Below are positions 28,613 to 35,767 of a DNA stretch of 64,000 bases, one piece after another (the stretch's first letter is position 1; every line of letters starts with the position of its first letter). The translations under genes were made by a program, and so were the position numbers. The DNA is from Telluribacter roseus (lineage in GTDB: Bacteria; Bacteroidota; Bacteroidia; Cytophagales; Spirosomataceae): assembly GCF_017355915.2 (NCBI RefSeq), contig NZ_JAFEUV020000005.1, positions 62,001-126,000 on the forward strand. Direction: 5' to 3'. The notes under the pieces are model-generated. The model saw only the letters and a program-made list of their open reading frames with translations. It was not told the origin of the DNA and did no database searches.

Positions 28613-28891
28613 ATGGCAACTAACCAAAACAGCGGAAACCGCGGTGGAAACAGCGGTCAGCAAAACCAATCGGGACAAAGGTCAGGCCAGCAAAATCAAG
28701 GCGGTGGACGTCAGGGATCACAAGCCGATCAGAACCAGCGCGGTGGGAGCCAGCAGGGATCAAGAGATCAGGGAATGGACGATGACATGATGAATCGTGA
28801 CATGATGGAGGACGATGATATGCAGCGGAGAAGTGGTGGATCACACGGCGAAGATCTGGGTACAACAACATCCGACCGGAACTCATACTAG
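28613..28891 (+). CDS. Small Gly/Gln/Arg/Asp-rich low-complexity protein
   Basis: 92 residues, strongly hydrophilic: the first half is built of GGNSGQQNQ-like blocks with Gly, Gln, Asn, Ser and Arg, the centre is acidic and Met-rich (MDDDMMNRDMMEDDDM), and the end is mixed polar. No hydrophobic core or cysteine is present, so it is likely disordered, in the style of hydrophilins or desiccation/stress proteins. No family is recognised. The ATG is well placed, and a strong terminator follows 31 bases after the stop, which supports a real transcription unit. Confidence 0.65.
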   Translation: MATNQNSGNRGGNSGQQNQSGQRSGQQNQGGGRQGSQADQNQRGGSQQGSRDQGMDDDMMNRDMMEDDDMQRRSGGSHGEDLGTTTSDRNSY

Positions 28892-28922
28892 CCTTGGGCT
28901 GATATATATCTGATACTAATCT

Positions 28923-28967
28923 AAAAAAGCTCAGTACACGCTCTAACTGTGTACTGAGCTTTTTTTA
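28923..28967 (+). terminator. Terminator of the low-complexity protein gene
   Basis: A 17-base perfect stem (28923-28939 with 28949-28965), nine-base loop, ending in a T-run. Confidence 0.92.
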
Positions 28968-29108
28968 TTGGAGCATCTATCACTGACAGATAATATACTA
29001 TACATAGATGTACCCACTACCTCCACTATAAATTCAATTATCACAACGGAGAAGCGACTTCAGTAAGCTGCACTAGTATCTGAGTATAGTAAGAGAAAAG
29101 CTTTTACT

Positions 29109-29116
29109 TACCTTTG
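29109..29116 (+). promoter_or_regulatory. Putative -7 box of the tsaC/sua5 gene
   Basis: TACCTTTG, an exact TAnnTTTG match. The transcript would start only about ten bases before the ATG at 29134. No TTG at -33. Confidence 0.45.
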
Positions 29117-29133
29117 TAGCCCAAAATGCTCTG

Positions 29134-30096
29134 ATGACCTTGGCTATCACTGGAAAAGATACTGAATTAGCAAAATCCTATCTGGAAAAGGGGCAGTTAG
29201 TTGCCATACCTACCGAAACTGTATACGGACTGGCCGGCAATGCGCTGGACCAGCAGGCGGTACTCTCTATATTTCAGGTAAAGAACCGTCCTTCGTTCGA
29301 TCCGCTTATTGTTCATATCGATAGTTTCGAGAAGCTGAGCCTGGTGGTAGCTGAAGTACCCGAGCAGGCGCGACTGCTGGCCGAAGCTTTCTGGCCCGGC
29401 CCCCTGACGCTGCTGCTACCTAAGCAGCCGGTTATACCTGATCTGGTCACATCGGGGCTGGATACCGTAGCCGTTCGCGTTCCCAATCATCCGCTTACTT
29501 TAGAGCTATTACAAAGTCTGGATTTTCCGCTGGCGGCTCCCAGTGCCAATCCGTTTGGGTACATAAGTCCCACGCAGGCGCAGCACGTAGAAGCGCAACT
29601 GGGTGATAAAATCCCTTACATACTGAATGGAGGCGAAGCCGGAGTAGGGATTGAATCCACCATAGTTGGATTTCCGGAGGGAAAGCCGCTGGTATATCGT
29701 CTGGGAGGATTAGCTGTTGAGGAAATAGAAAAAGTGATCGGCCCGGTACAGTACCTGCCGCACTCTACCTCCAATCCGCAGGCACCGGGTATGCTCAAAA
29801 GCCACTACGCGCCCCGTAAGCCGTTCCGGTTGCAGGAGAAAGTAGATCAGGCGGCACCAGTAGCCGATGGACATACGGGCTATCTACTCTTTGACAAGTA
29901 CCTGGATGGAGTTCCTGAGAAATACCAGCGGGTACTATCCCGGGAAGGTGACCTGCTGCAGGCGGCGCATCACCTGTTTGCGTACCTGCGGGAGCTGGAT
30001 ACCCTGAACGTGCAGGAGATCCGGGCCGAGATGGTACCCGATACCGGATTGGGCAGAGCCATCAATGACCGCCTCCGGAGAGCCGCTGCTCATTAG
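29134..30096 (+). CDS. L-threonylcarbamoyladenylate synthase (Sua5/TsaC)
   Basis: 320 residues, the long Sua5 form with a YrdC core plus C-terminal Sua5 domain. It makes threonylcarbamoyl-AMP from threonine, bicarbonate and ATP for the t6A modification of tRNAs that read ANN codons. The core has VAIPTETVYGLAGNAL, FQVKNRPSFDPLIVH, FPLAAPSANPFG and GIESTIVGF; the linker has APGMLKSHYAP, characteristic of Sua5. It convergently meets the RecD-like gene with only 24 bases between stop codons and no evident hairpin terminator. Confidence 0.93.
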   Translation: MTLAITGKDTELAKSYLEKGQLVAIPTETVYGLAGNALDQQAVLSIFQVKNRPSFDPLIVHIDSFEKLSLVVAEVPEQARLLAEAFWPGPLTLLLPKQPVIPDLVTSGLDTVAVRVPNHPLTLELLQSLDFPLAAPSANPFGYISPTQAQHVEAQLGDKIPYILNGGEAGVGIESTIVGFPEGKPLVYRLGGLAVEEIEKVIGPVQYLPHSTSNPQAPGMLKSHYAPRKPFRLQEKVDQAAPVADGHTGYLLFDKYLDGVPEKYQRVLSREGDLLQAAHHLFAYLRELDTLNVQEIRAEMVPDTGLGRAINDRLRRAAAH

Positions 30097-30120
30097 GTAC
30101 TATAGCCTGATCGCTTCTAC

Positions 30121-31548
30121 TTACTTAAAGAAGTGCGGGTGAAAGTTCATCAGGAATACTTCGTCAATAGAGCGGGTAATTGCCGTGTACAGCCAGCGGA
30201 TAAATTCGTTGTTGACCTGCTCTTCGGGTAAGTACCCCTGGTCTATGAATACCGCGCTCCACTGTCCACCCTGTGACTTGTGGCAGGTAAGAGCATACGC
30301 AAACTTCACCTGTAGGGCGTTGAGGTAGGGGTCCTTTTTGAGGGCTTCGGTACGGTCTTTCTTCGATTTAATATAGAAGTATTCCTCCATCACACTCTCG
30401 TACAGCTGTCGGTTTTCGTCATTGGTAAGCGAAGGGGTAGCCGAGTGGAGGGTGTTCAGGATGATCTTGGCGTCAAAAGAGGGCTGATCTTCGTAGTCAG
30501 TAAGGCGAAGCGTGGCATCCGCAAAACGAAAGCCGTGGATCTCCTCAATCTTTTTTATCTTCAGGAGTTCAACAAAATCACCATTGGCAATGAATCCGGC
30601 GGGAGAGTCCTCTTCCAGTACCGAGTAGTTATTACGGACTACCATCAGGCGGTCGCCGGCATCCAACTCTTCTTCACTAAAATTGATCGTACGCCGGATA
30701 TACTGGTTGTACTGTACCGCGGCCTTATTGGAGCGCGTAATCACAATGGTATTCTCGGTGCCGTACTTGTTGTAGGCATAGCGCAGACCTTCCTCCAGTT
30801 TATCTCCCGTCATCTTATAGATATCCCGGTAGGTTCTGGTGGTAATATTAATTTCGGGCTTTTGCAGGCGTATCTGATCCCTTAGTCCGGTAGCGTTGTG
30901 CAGGATACCCGACTGCTCGTCCTGACGCATTACCTCGGTCAGTTCTTCCTGCATGACCGACATGTAGAAGTTTTTTTCGAGGTAGTCTTTATCAAGCGCG
31001 GGGCTGAGGTCTTTACCAACGGGTGGTAGCTGAGCCATATCCCCCACAAACATCATCTTATTACCGGGATTCTCGTAGACGTACTCGATCAGGTCAGCCA
31101 GCAGGCTGCGGCTGCCAAAGTCAGCGTCGTCGCTGATCATGGAGGCTTCATCTATGATAAACAGCGTGTACTCGTGGTAATTTTTCTGCCGCTCAAATAC
31201 AAAGTTGCCCGAGTAGGAGTCGGAGGTTTGCTTGTAGATTTTTTTGTGGATCGTAAGCGCCGGCTTTTTGGAGTAATTAGACATTACCTTGGCCGCCCGC
31301 CCGGTAGGAGCCAGCAGTACGGCCTTGTAGCCAAACTTCTTGACTACCTTGATAAGGGTACTTATAATGGTTGTTTTACCGGTTCCAGCGTATCCTTTCA
31401 GGATGAAGCAGTCACGGTATCTTTCCAGGCCATCCTCTTCCAGCAGAAAGCCATCCATCTTCTCAAACAGCCGTACCTGACTCTCAGTGGGCTTGAACGG
31501 AAACCTTTTAAGGAGATATTGTGAGGGTGTTACTTCTTCAGCTTTCAT
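30121..31548 (-). CDS. RecD-like/PIF1-type DNA helicase
   Basis: 475-residue superfamily 1B helicase related to RecD2 and exonuclease V alpha. Motifs: Walker A GYAGTGKTT, motif Ia LLAPTGRAAKV, Walker B FIIDEASMIS, motif III FVGDMAQLPPVG, and the C-terminal motif TCHKSQGGQW (motif V/VI area), ending AITRSIDEVFLMN. It is shorter than RecD2 and lacks its long N-terminal helix-hairpin-helix region, so it is a stand-alone helicase, probably 5'-3'. Partners RecB/RecC are not nearby. It is divergent from the CBS gene. Confidence 0.9.
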   Translation of the reverse strand: MKAEEVTPSQYLLKRFPFKPTESQVRLFEKMDGFLLEEDGLERYRDCFILKGYAGTGKTTIISTLIKVVKKFGYKAVLLAPTGRAAKVMSNYSKKPALTIHKKIYKQTSDSYSGNFVFERQKNYHEYTLFIIDEASMISDDADFGSRSLLADLIEYVYENPGNKMMFVGDMAQLPPVGKDLSPALDKDYLEKNFYMSVMQEELTEVMRQDEQSGILHNATGLRDQIRLQKPEINITTRTYRDIYKMTGDKLEEGLRYAYNKYGTENTIVITRSNKAAVQYNQYIRRTINFSEEELDAGDRLMVVRNNYSVLEEDSPAGFIANGDFVELLKIKKIEEIHGFRFADATLRLTDYEDQPSFDAKIILNTLHSATPSLTNDENRQLYESVMEEYFYIKSKKDRTEALKKDPYLNALQVKFAYALTCHKSQGGQWSAVFIDQGYLPEEQVNNEFIRWLYTAITRSIDEVFLMNFHPHFFK

Positions 31549-31692
31549 AACTACGAATCTACTCTAATAGAGTATAAAAAAAAAGCTGTTAAAATAGTTC
31601 TGTCTATACTTGCTCCGGGGGCTGGACTTTTACAAATCTATCCGATATATTAGATTCGTCGATTGTCCCCAATCCTAAACCCCGTCAATCTT

Positions 31693-32133
31693 ATGCTCGT
31701 ACACCAGATCCTCTCCCAGAAGAGAAGCGCCACCATTTGGTCGGTCGCACCCGACACCACCGTGTATGCGGCTCTTGAACTCATGGCCGAAAAAAATATT
31801 GGTGCTGTACTGGTACTTGAAGGTAGCAGGCTGGCGGGGATATTCTCGGAGCGTGACTACGCCCGGAAGGGGATTCTGAAAGGTCGGGCCTCGCAGCATA
31901 CGCTAATCCGGGAGGTGATGACGAGTGAGGTCATAACCGTTGAAACTGAGCAGCGAATCGAGGAGTGTATGCAGATCATGTCGGACCTGCACATCCGCCA
32001 TTTGCCCGTAACGTACCGGGGCGAGCTGGTCGGAATCATCTCTATCAATGATATTGTAACGGCCATTATCACCGAACAGAGGCACCTGATCCATTCCCTC
32101 GAAAACTACATTTCGGGGGGTACTTACCAGTAA
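31693..32133 (+). CDS. CBS-domain pair protein
   Basis: 146 residues forming two CBS repeats (a Bateman module): first around APDTTVYAALELMAEKNIGAV, second around VMTSEVITVETEQRIEECM with IRHLPVTYRGELVGIISINDIV. Such modules bind adenosine nucleotides or S-adenosylmethionine and act as sensors. The start is taken at ATG 31693 (MLVHQILSQK); an upstream TTG would add ten residues of non-family sequence. No effector domain is attached. It is divergent from the helicase gene and upstream of a NUDIX gene. Confidence 0.85.
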   Translation: MLVHQILSQKRSATIWSVAPDTTVYAALELMAEKNIGAVLVLEGSRLAGIFSERDYARKGILKGRASQHTLIREVMTSEVITVETEQRIEECMQIMSDLHIRHLPVTYRGELVGIISINDIVTAIITEQRHLIHSLENYISGGTYQ

Positions 32134-32171
32134 AAATACCTGGGGTATCCAACTGTATCTTATTCGTTGGT

Positions 32172-32179
32172 TATATTTG
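32172..32179 (+). promoter_or_regulatory. Putative -7 box of the NUDIX-DUF3822-coaD operon
   Basis: TATATTTG, an exact match, 14 bases before ATG 32194. Its position inside the longer open frame supports the shorter start for the NUDIX gene. There is no TTG at the expected distance. Confidence 0.55.
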
Positions 32180-32193
32180 CACTCCAAAAACGA

Positions 32194-32691
32194 ATGAAAT
32201 CATTGGATCCCGCAAGAGAGGAAGTTTTCAGACTCTACGGTAATCGTCTCCGTACCAGAGTCTGCGGTATTTGTATCATAGATGACCGCCTGCTGATGGT
32301 CAGACATAAAGGTATAGGCCCTACCGATACCTTCTGGTGTCCGCCCGGCGGAGGTATTCAGTTTGGCGAAAATGCACTGGATGCTCTGAGACGGGAGTTT
32401 CTGGAAGAGACCGGACTGGTAGTAGAACCCGGTGAGTTACTGTTTGTGAATGAGTTTATGCAGCCTCCGCTGCACGCCATGGAGCTGTTTTTTACGACCC
32501 GAATCCTGTCTGGTGATGTGAAGCTGGGGATAGATCCGGAGATGACGGATGGCAACCAGATTATCTATGAAGTAAAGCTCATGACGATGGAGGAGATCAA
32601 GTCGTTTCCCCAAAAGGAGGTACATCATATGTTTACGTACTGCAACACGATGGAAGATATCTTCCATCTGAAAGGATATTTAAAACACTAA
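32194..32691 (+). CDS. NUDIX hydrolase
   Basis: 165 residues. The NUDIX box is GGGIQFGENALDALRREFLEET followed by GL in the right spacing (G-x5-E-x7-RE-x2-EE-x-G; the final E-E-T-G is intact), coordinating Mg2+ for hydrolysis of a nucleoside diphosphate linked to another group. The N-terminal strand RTRVCGICIIDDRLLMVRHKG is typical. The substrate is unknown. It starts at ATG 32194 because the -7 element lies upstream of it within the frame. DUF3822 follows after 18 bases. Confidence 0.88.
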   Translation: MKSLDPAREEVFRLYGNRLRTRVCGICIIDDRLLMVRHKGIGPTDTFWCPPGGGIQFGENALDALRREFLEETGLVVEPGELLFVNEFMQPPLHAMELFFTTRILSGDVKLGIDPEMTDGNQIIYEVKLMTMEEIKSFPQKEVHHMFTYCNTMEDIFHLKGYLKH

Positions 32692-32709
32692 TTTTTAACA
32701 ATACCCCCA

Positions 32710-33618
32710 TTGGCACTAACCGAAACCATAGCTAAGGAGATACAGCCCACTGTAAAAGTGGCTGATGAGTCGTTTGGAATTAATGATACGCAGCTATGTA
32801 CACTGAGTATTGAGATTGACGAGCTGAGGTTCCGCTTTTGTGCGGTTCAGGATGACAACAGGCAGTGCCGGTGGCTGGAAGACTACGCGTCAGATACTTT
32901 TCTGAATAAGGGCGAACTGCTCGAAAAGCTTAAGCAGATTACCGTCGAGCACCCTTTCCTGGGGGCTGACAGCTGGAAGAGCATCAGCGTTGCCGTCAAT
33001 ACCAACGCCTTTACACTGGTACCCGCTCCGCTTTTCCGGAAGGAGTATGCTGCCGAGTACCTGCACCTGGTACTGGGCCGGACTGTACAGCCCGAAGACC
33101 GGGTCATGCACCACTACCTGGCCCAGGTTGATGCCTATAATGTATTTACGATACCGTCGGAGTGGTCGGAGTGGCTGATGGGGCAGTACCCTTTCCAGAC
33201 CATTGAGTTCTGCCACCTGACCAGTCCTTTGATTACCGGCGCACTGGCCAGCCATAAGGAGTACAACGAGCCCCGTATCCTGTCGGCCTGCTTTGAGGAA
33301 GAGTACGTGACGCTGCTGTTTTCCGAAGGCGGAAAGTTACTCTTCTGCAACCGCTTCCGGTACAGCAATGCGCAGGAGCTGACTTACCTTATACTCTTTA
33401 CCCTGAATCAGCTCAACTACCAACCGGAGAACGTCAAAATGTATCTGTACGGCGAGATTACCCCCTACGCCGATACCTATACCGAGCTGGCGCGTTTTAT
33501 CCCTCACCTCAATTTCGGGCAGAATCCCGGAGCCCTGCGGTATACCGCTGATTTTGAAGATATACCCGGACACCGTTACTTTGGGCTGCTGAATACCTGC
33601 CTGATGCCCCGCCAATAA
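32710..33618 (+). CDS. DUF3822 family protein
   Basis: 302 residues of the DUF3822 family, found in Bacteroidota near coaD. The start is TTG 32710 (ALTETIAKEIQPTVKVADESFG). The layout, with CTLSIEIDELRFRFCAV at the N-terminus and a later ILSACFEEEYVTLLFSEGGKLLFCNRF, resembles the actin/ASKHA-like fold of type IV pilus assembly ATPase PilM relatives, though this is only a fold impression. No function is assigned. It lies in an operon with NUDIX (18 bases upstream) and coaD (17 bases downstream). Confidence 0.8.
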   Translation: MALTETIAKEIQPTVKVADESFGINDTQLCTLSIEIDELRFRFCAVQDDNRQCRWLEDYASDTFLNKGELLEKLKQITVEHPFLGADSWKSISVAVNTNAFTLVPAPLFRKEYAAEYLHLVLGRTVQPEDRVMHHYLAQVDAYNVFTIPSEWSEWLMGQYPFQTIEFCHLTSPLITGALASHKEYNEPRILSACFEEEYVTLLFSEGGKLLFCNRFRYSNAQELTYLILFTLNQLNYQPENVKMYLYGEITPYADTYTELARFIPHLNFGQNPGALRYTADFEDIPGHRYFGLLNTCLMPRQ

Positions 33619-33635
33619 CCGCTTTTGCCTATCCC

Positions 33636-34106
33636 ATGAAGAAAATTGCTTTGTTCCCCGGTTCCTTTGATCCTTTTACCAAAGGACATGAAGATATCGT
33701 TCTGAGAGGATTGAATATATTCGACGAGGTAGTGATTGGGATAGGGAAAAACGCCAACAAGAAGCGCTACTTCCCGCTGGAGACGATGAAGGAACTCATA
33801 GAAGGTACATTTTCTAATCGTGAAAATGTCAAAGTCATTACATATGAGGACCTGACGGCTCGGATAGCGCGGGAAGTAGGAGCTAAGTTTCTGTTGAGGG
33901 GGCTCAGAAACACCACCGATTTTGAATACGAAAACGGTATATCACAGGTGAACCGGTATGTATACGAAGAAATAGAAACGGTATTTCTGATCACCTCCCC
34001 GCAGCTAGCTCCCATCAGCTCGAGCATTATTCGAGACCTGCACCGGTACGGGCAGAACGTGGACGATTTTCTGCCCTATAACCTGCCTAAACCCAGTATC
34101 GTCTAG
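33636..34106 (+). CDS. coaD: Phosphopantetheine adenylyltransferase CoaD
   Basis: 156-residue PPAT; it joins ATP and 4'-phosphopantetheine to dephospho-CoA, the penultimate step of coenzyme A synthesis. Nucleotidyltransferase motifs: ALFPGSFDPFTKGHEDIV (T/HxGH), then FLLRGLRNTTDFEYENG and SQVNR, and the APISSSIIRDL (ISSS) loop. Its stop codon shares CTAG with the stop of the convergent DUF983 gene. Confidence 0.95.
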   Translation: MKKIALFPGSFDPFTKGHEDIVLRGLNIFDEVVIGIGKNANKKRYFPLETMKELIEGTFSNRENVKVITYEDLTARIAREVGAKFLLRGLRNTTDFEYENGISQVNRYVYEEIETVFLITSPQLAPISSSIIRDLHRYGQNVDDFLPYNLPKPSIV

Positions 34107-34510
34107 GCTACTTCCGGCTTTCTTTGCCGGGCCTGCTGAGCCCTCTGCCGGTTGTATCGCACGAATATATTGATCCAGATCAGGCGAGCGGTGCGGAAAG
34201 ATACCGGCAGAAGGAAAACGAACGCTGGTAGAAGTACGTAGAGAACCGAAAGTACATCACATCCAAGTAGCACCACAAACAGCACAAACGTCACGACAGT
34301 CAGCGCCGTGGATAAAGCGTAGCTGATGTACATGGAGCCGATATAAAAGCCGGGCTCTCGTACGAAGTTTTCGTCGCAGCAGGGACAGCGGTCATGAAGC
34401 TTGTCAAAGTTTTTGAGATCATACGGGTTGCGAATTTGAAAGAAGTCGCCCTCATGGCACCGGGGACACTTGTTGGCCAGGATGCTGTAGATCTTTGTTC
34501 CTTTGAGCAT
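34103..34510 (-). CDS. DUF983 zinc-ribbon membrane protein
   Basis: 135 residues. A cytoplasmic zinc ribbon at the N-terminus (CPRC at 15-18 and CPCC at 42-45) is followed by two transmembrane helices (about 55-105) and a basic tail (RYNRQRAQQARQRK). The family DUF983 is common in Bacteroidota and proteobacteria; function unknown. Its stop codon overlaps that of coaD, so no terminator fits between them. Confidence 0.85.
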   Translation of the reverse strand: MLKGTKIYSILANKCPRCHEGDFFQIRNPYDLKNFDKLHDRCPCCDENFVREPGFYIGSMYISYALSTALTVVTFVLFVVLLGCDVLSVLYVLLPAFVFLLPVSFRTARLIWINIFVRYNRQRAQQARQRKPEVA

Positions 34511-34574
34511 GTCGTGACTATGTTACAGATAGAGGTAGGGTAGTACTGATCAGATCACTAAGAACCGTCACTCG

Positions 34575-34883
34575 TTACTGGGCAGTAGCTGTGACCTTCT
34601 GTATGACCTGGTTGAGCTGCCGGGCATCCATGTATCCTGACTGTCTCCACTTGATCTGACCCTTCTGGAATATCATCAGGGTAGGTACGCCTTGTATGCG
34701 GTACTGAGCGGCTGCTTTGGGATTCTTGTCTACGTCTACTTTAAGTATACGTATCTTATCCCCCCATTGCTTCGAGAGATTCTCGAGTACCGGCTTCATC
34801 ATCTTACAGGGACCGCACCATTCCGCAAAAAAATCAACCAGCACGGGCTGATCGGATTCTATTATTTCTTTAAAGTTTGCCAT
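34575..34883 (-). CDS. Thioredoxin
   Basis: 102-residue cytoplasmic thioredoxin with the active-site WCGPC (Cys23 and Cys26), preceded by [16 protein letters not shown]. The cis-proline loop VPTLMIF is present. It reduces protein disulfides with electrons from thioredoxin reductase. A long nested hairpin ends six bases before the start codon, suggesting translational control. It lies between DUF983 and a NUDIX gene on the same strand. Confidence 0.92.
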   Translation of the reverse strand: MANFKEIIESDQPVLVDFFAEWCGPCKMMKPVLENLSKQWGDKIRILKVDVDKNPKAAAQYRIQGVPTLMIFQKGQIKWRQSGYMDARQLNQVIQKVTATAQ

Positions 34884-34888
34884 ATCGA

Positions 34889-34931
34889 TCGTTGTTTATC
34901 ATCATTGGTACTTCTACCAGATAAACAACGA
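34889..34931 (-). promoter_or_regulatory. Nested hairpin in the leader of the thioredoxin gene
   Basis: TCGTTGTTTATC (34889-34900) is perfectly complementary to GATAAACAACGA (34920-34931); inside it TGGTA (34906-34910) pairs with TACCA (34915-34919) around a CTTC loop, with a five-base bulge on one side. There is no T-tract on either strand, so it is not a standard terminator. On the minus strand it ends six bases before the ATG. Confidence 0.6.
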
Positions 34932-34975
34932 AAAGGAGCCTTTTGTGCACTTAGGCCCGTAAAAGAGTAGTACTA

Positions 34976-35668
34976 CTACAGGCGCTCGGTGACGTTCTGC
35001 ATCTTCTGCAGGCACTCTACCACATAACGTATCGAACTGTACGAGTTGATTAGTACGGACTGGGCCTCCCGCGGAGAAAGCCATTCCAGTTTCTCGATAT
35101 CTTCTTCTGCCTGTGGTGCCAGTCTGGTATCGTCGGTGCAGTCCAGCAGGTACCATTTGGTCCGCTTCAGGATGCGGCTGTTATTGAAGGTATAGGTATG
35201 CCAGGTGGTACAGATTCGCTCCCGCAGTACGGCCTTTACGCCGGTTTCCTCCTCAATTTCCCGGATGGCGGCATCCCGTGACTTTTCACCCTTGTCGAGC
35301 TTTCCCTTGGGTAGGTCCCACTTCTTGCGGCGGTACATGAGCAGCCACTTGTCTTTCTTCACAACTACTCCTCCGGCGGCCTTGATAACCTTATAAAGGC
35401 CTTTGATCTTTTCGACTACCGCGGTTTTATCGCTCGTGGCTATCGTGATGGAGAGCAGTTCCTTCGGTGGCTCTGTCTGCAGCATTTCGATGATCTGTAA
35501 AGCCACTGAGCTGGTCGTGTTGAGCAGCAGTACGTGGCCGGTCAGGTACACCGAGCGCAGCTTAGTGAGGCGGATATCAATGATATGGTCAAAATGGGAG
35601 GTATCAGATTGAGTAAGTTCGTTGGTACGAACAATGGTAACCGGACGGTCGTCAAAAAATATAATCAT
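34976..35668 (-). CDS. NUDIX hydrolase with an extra N-terminal domain
   Basis: 230 residues starting at ATG 35668 (MIIFFDDRPVTIV). The first 100 or so residues (TLTHFDHIIDIRLTKL-like strands, LLLNTTSSVALQIIEMLQTE) form a separate domain not recognised. The NUDIX domain follows: GGVVVKKDKWLLMYRRK, then LPKGKLDKGEKSRDAAIREIEEETG. It resembles diadenosine-tetraphosphate or RNA-end type NUDIX enzymes (KWDLPKGK). A TTG 27 bases further upstream lies inside the -7 box, so ATG 35668 is preferred. Divergent from the CorC-like gene. Confidence 0.85.
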   Translation of the reverse strand: MIIFFDDRPVTIVRTNELTQSDTSHFDHIIDIRLTKLRSVYLTGHVLLLNTTSSVALQIIEMLQTEPPKELLSITIATSDKTAVVEKIKGLYKVIKAAGGVVVKKDKWLLMYRRKKWDLPKGKLDKGEKSRDAAIREIEEETGVKAVLRERICTTWHTYTFNNSRILKRTKWYLLDCTDDTRLAPQAEEDIEKLEWLSPREAQSVLINSYSSIRYVVECLQKMQNVTERL

Positions 35669-35692
35669 GTACAATGCAGGGGTTGCGGTTGA

Positions 35693-35700
35693 CAAAATTA
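35693..35700 (-). promoter_or_regulatory. Putative -7 box of the NUDIX-thioredoxin-DUF983 genes
   Basis: TAATTTTG on the minus strand matches TAnnTTTG; the start point would be about 18 bases before ATG 35668. No clear -33 element. Confidence 0.5.
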
Positions 35701-35736
35701 AGTAAAGAGTTTATTTTAGACAGTAAGTATTATTGA

Positions 35737-35744
35737 TAAATTTG
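35737..35744 (+). promoter_or_regulatory. Putative -7 box of the CorC-like gene
   Basis: TAAATTTG, exact match, 23 bases before the TTG start at 35768. Divergent from the NUDIX promoter, with 36 bases between the two -7 boxes. Confidence 0.5.
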
Positions 35745-35767
35745 TACCCACATCAATCCATGATTAC

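Noticed and set aside
31561-31582. ACTCT-AAT-AGAGT followed by an A-run as a terminator
   Set aside because: The stem is only five AT-rich pairs and lies between divergent genes, where no transcript should end.
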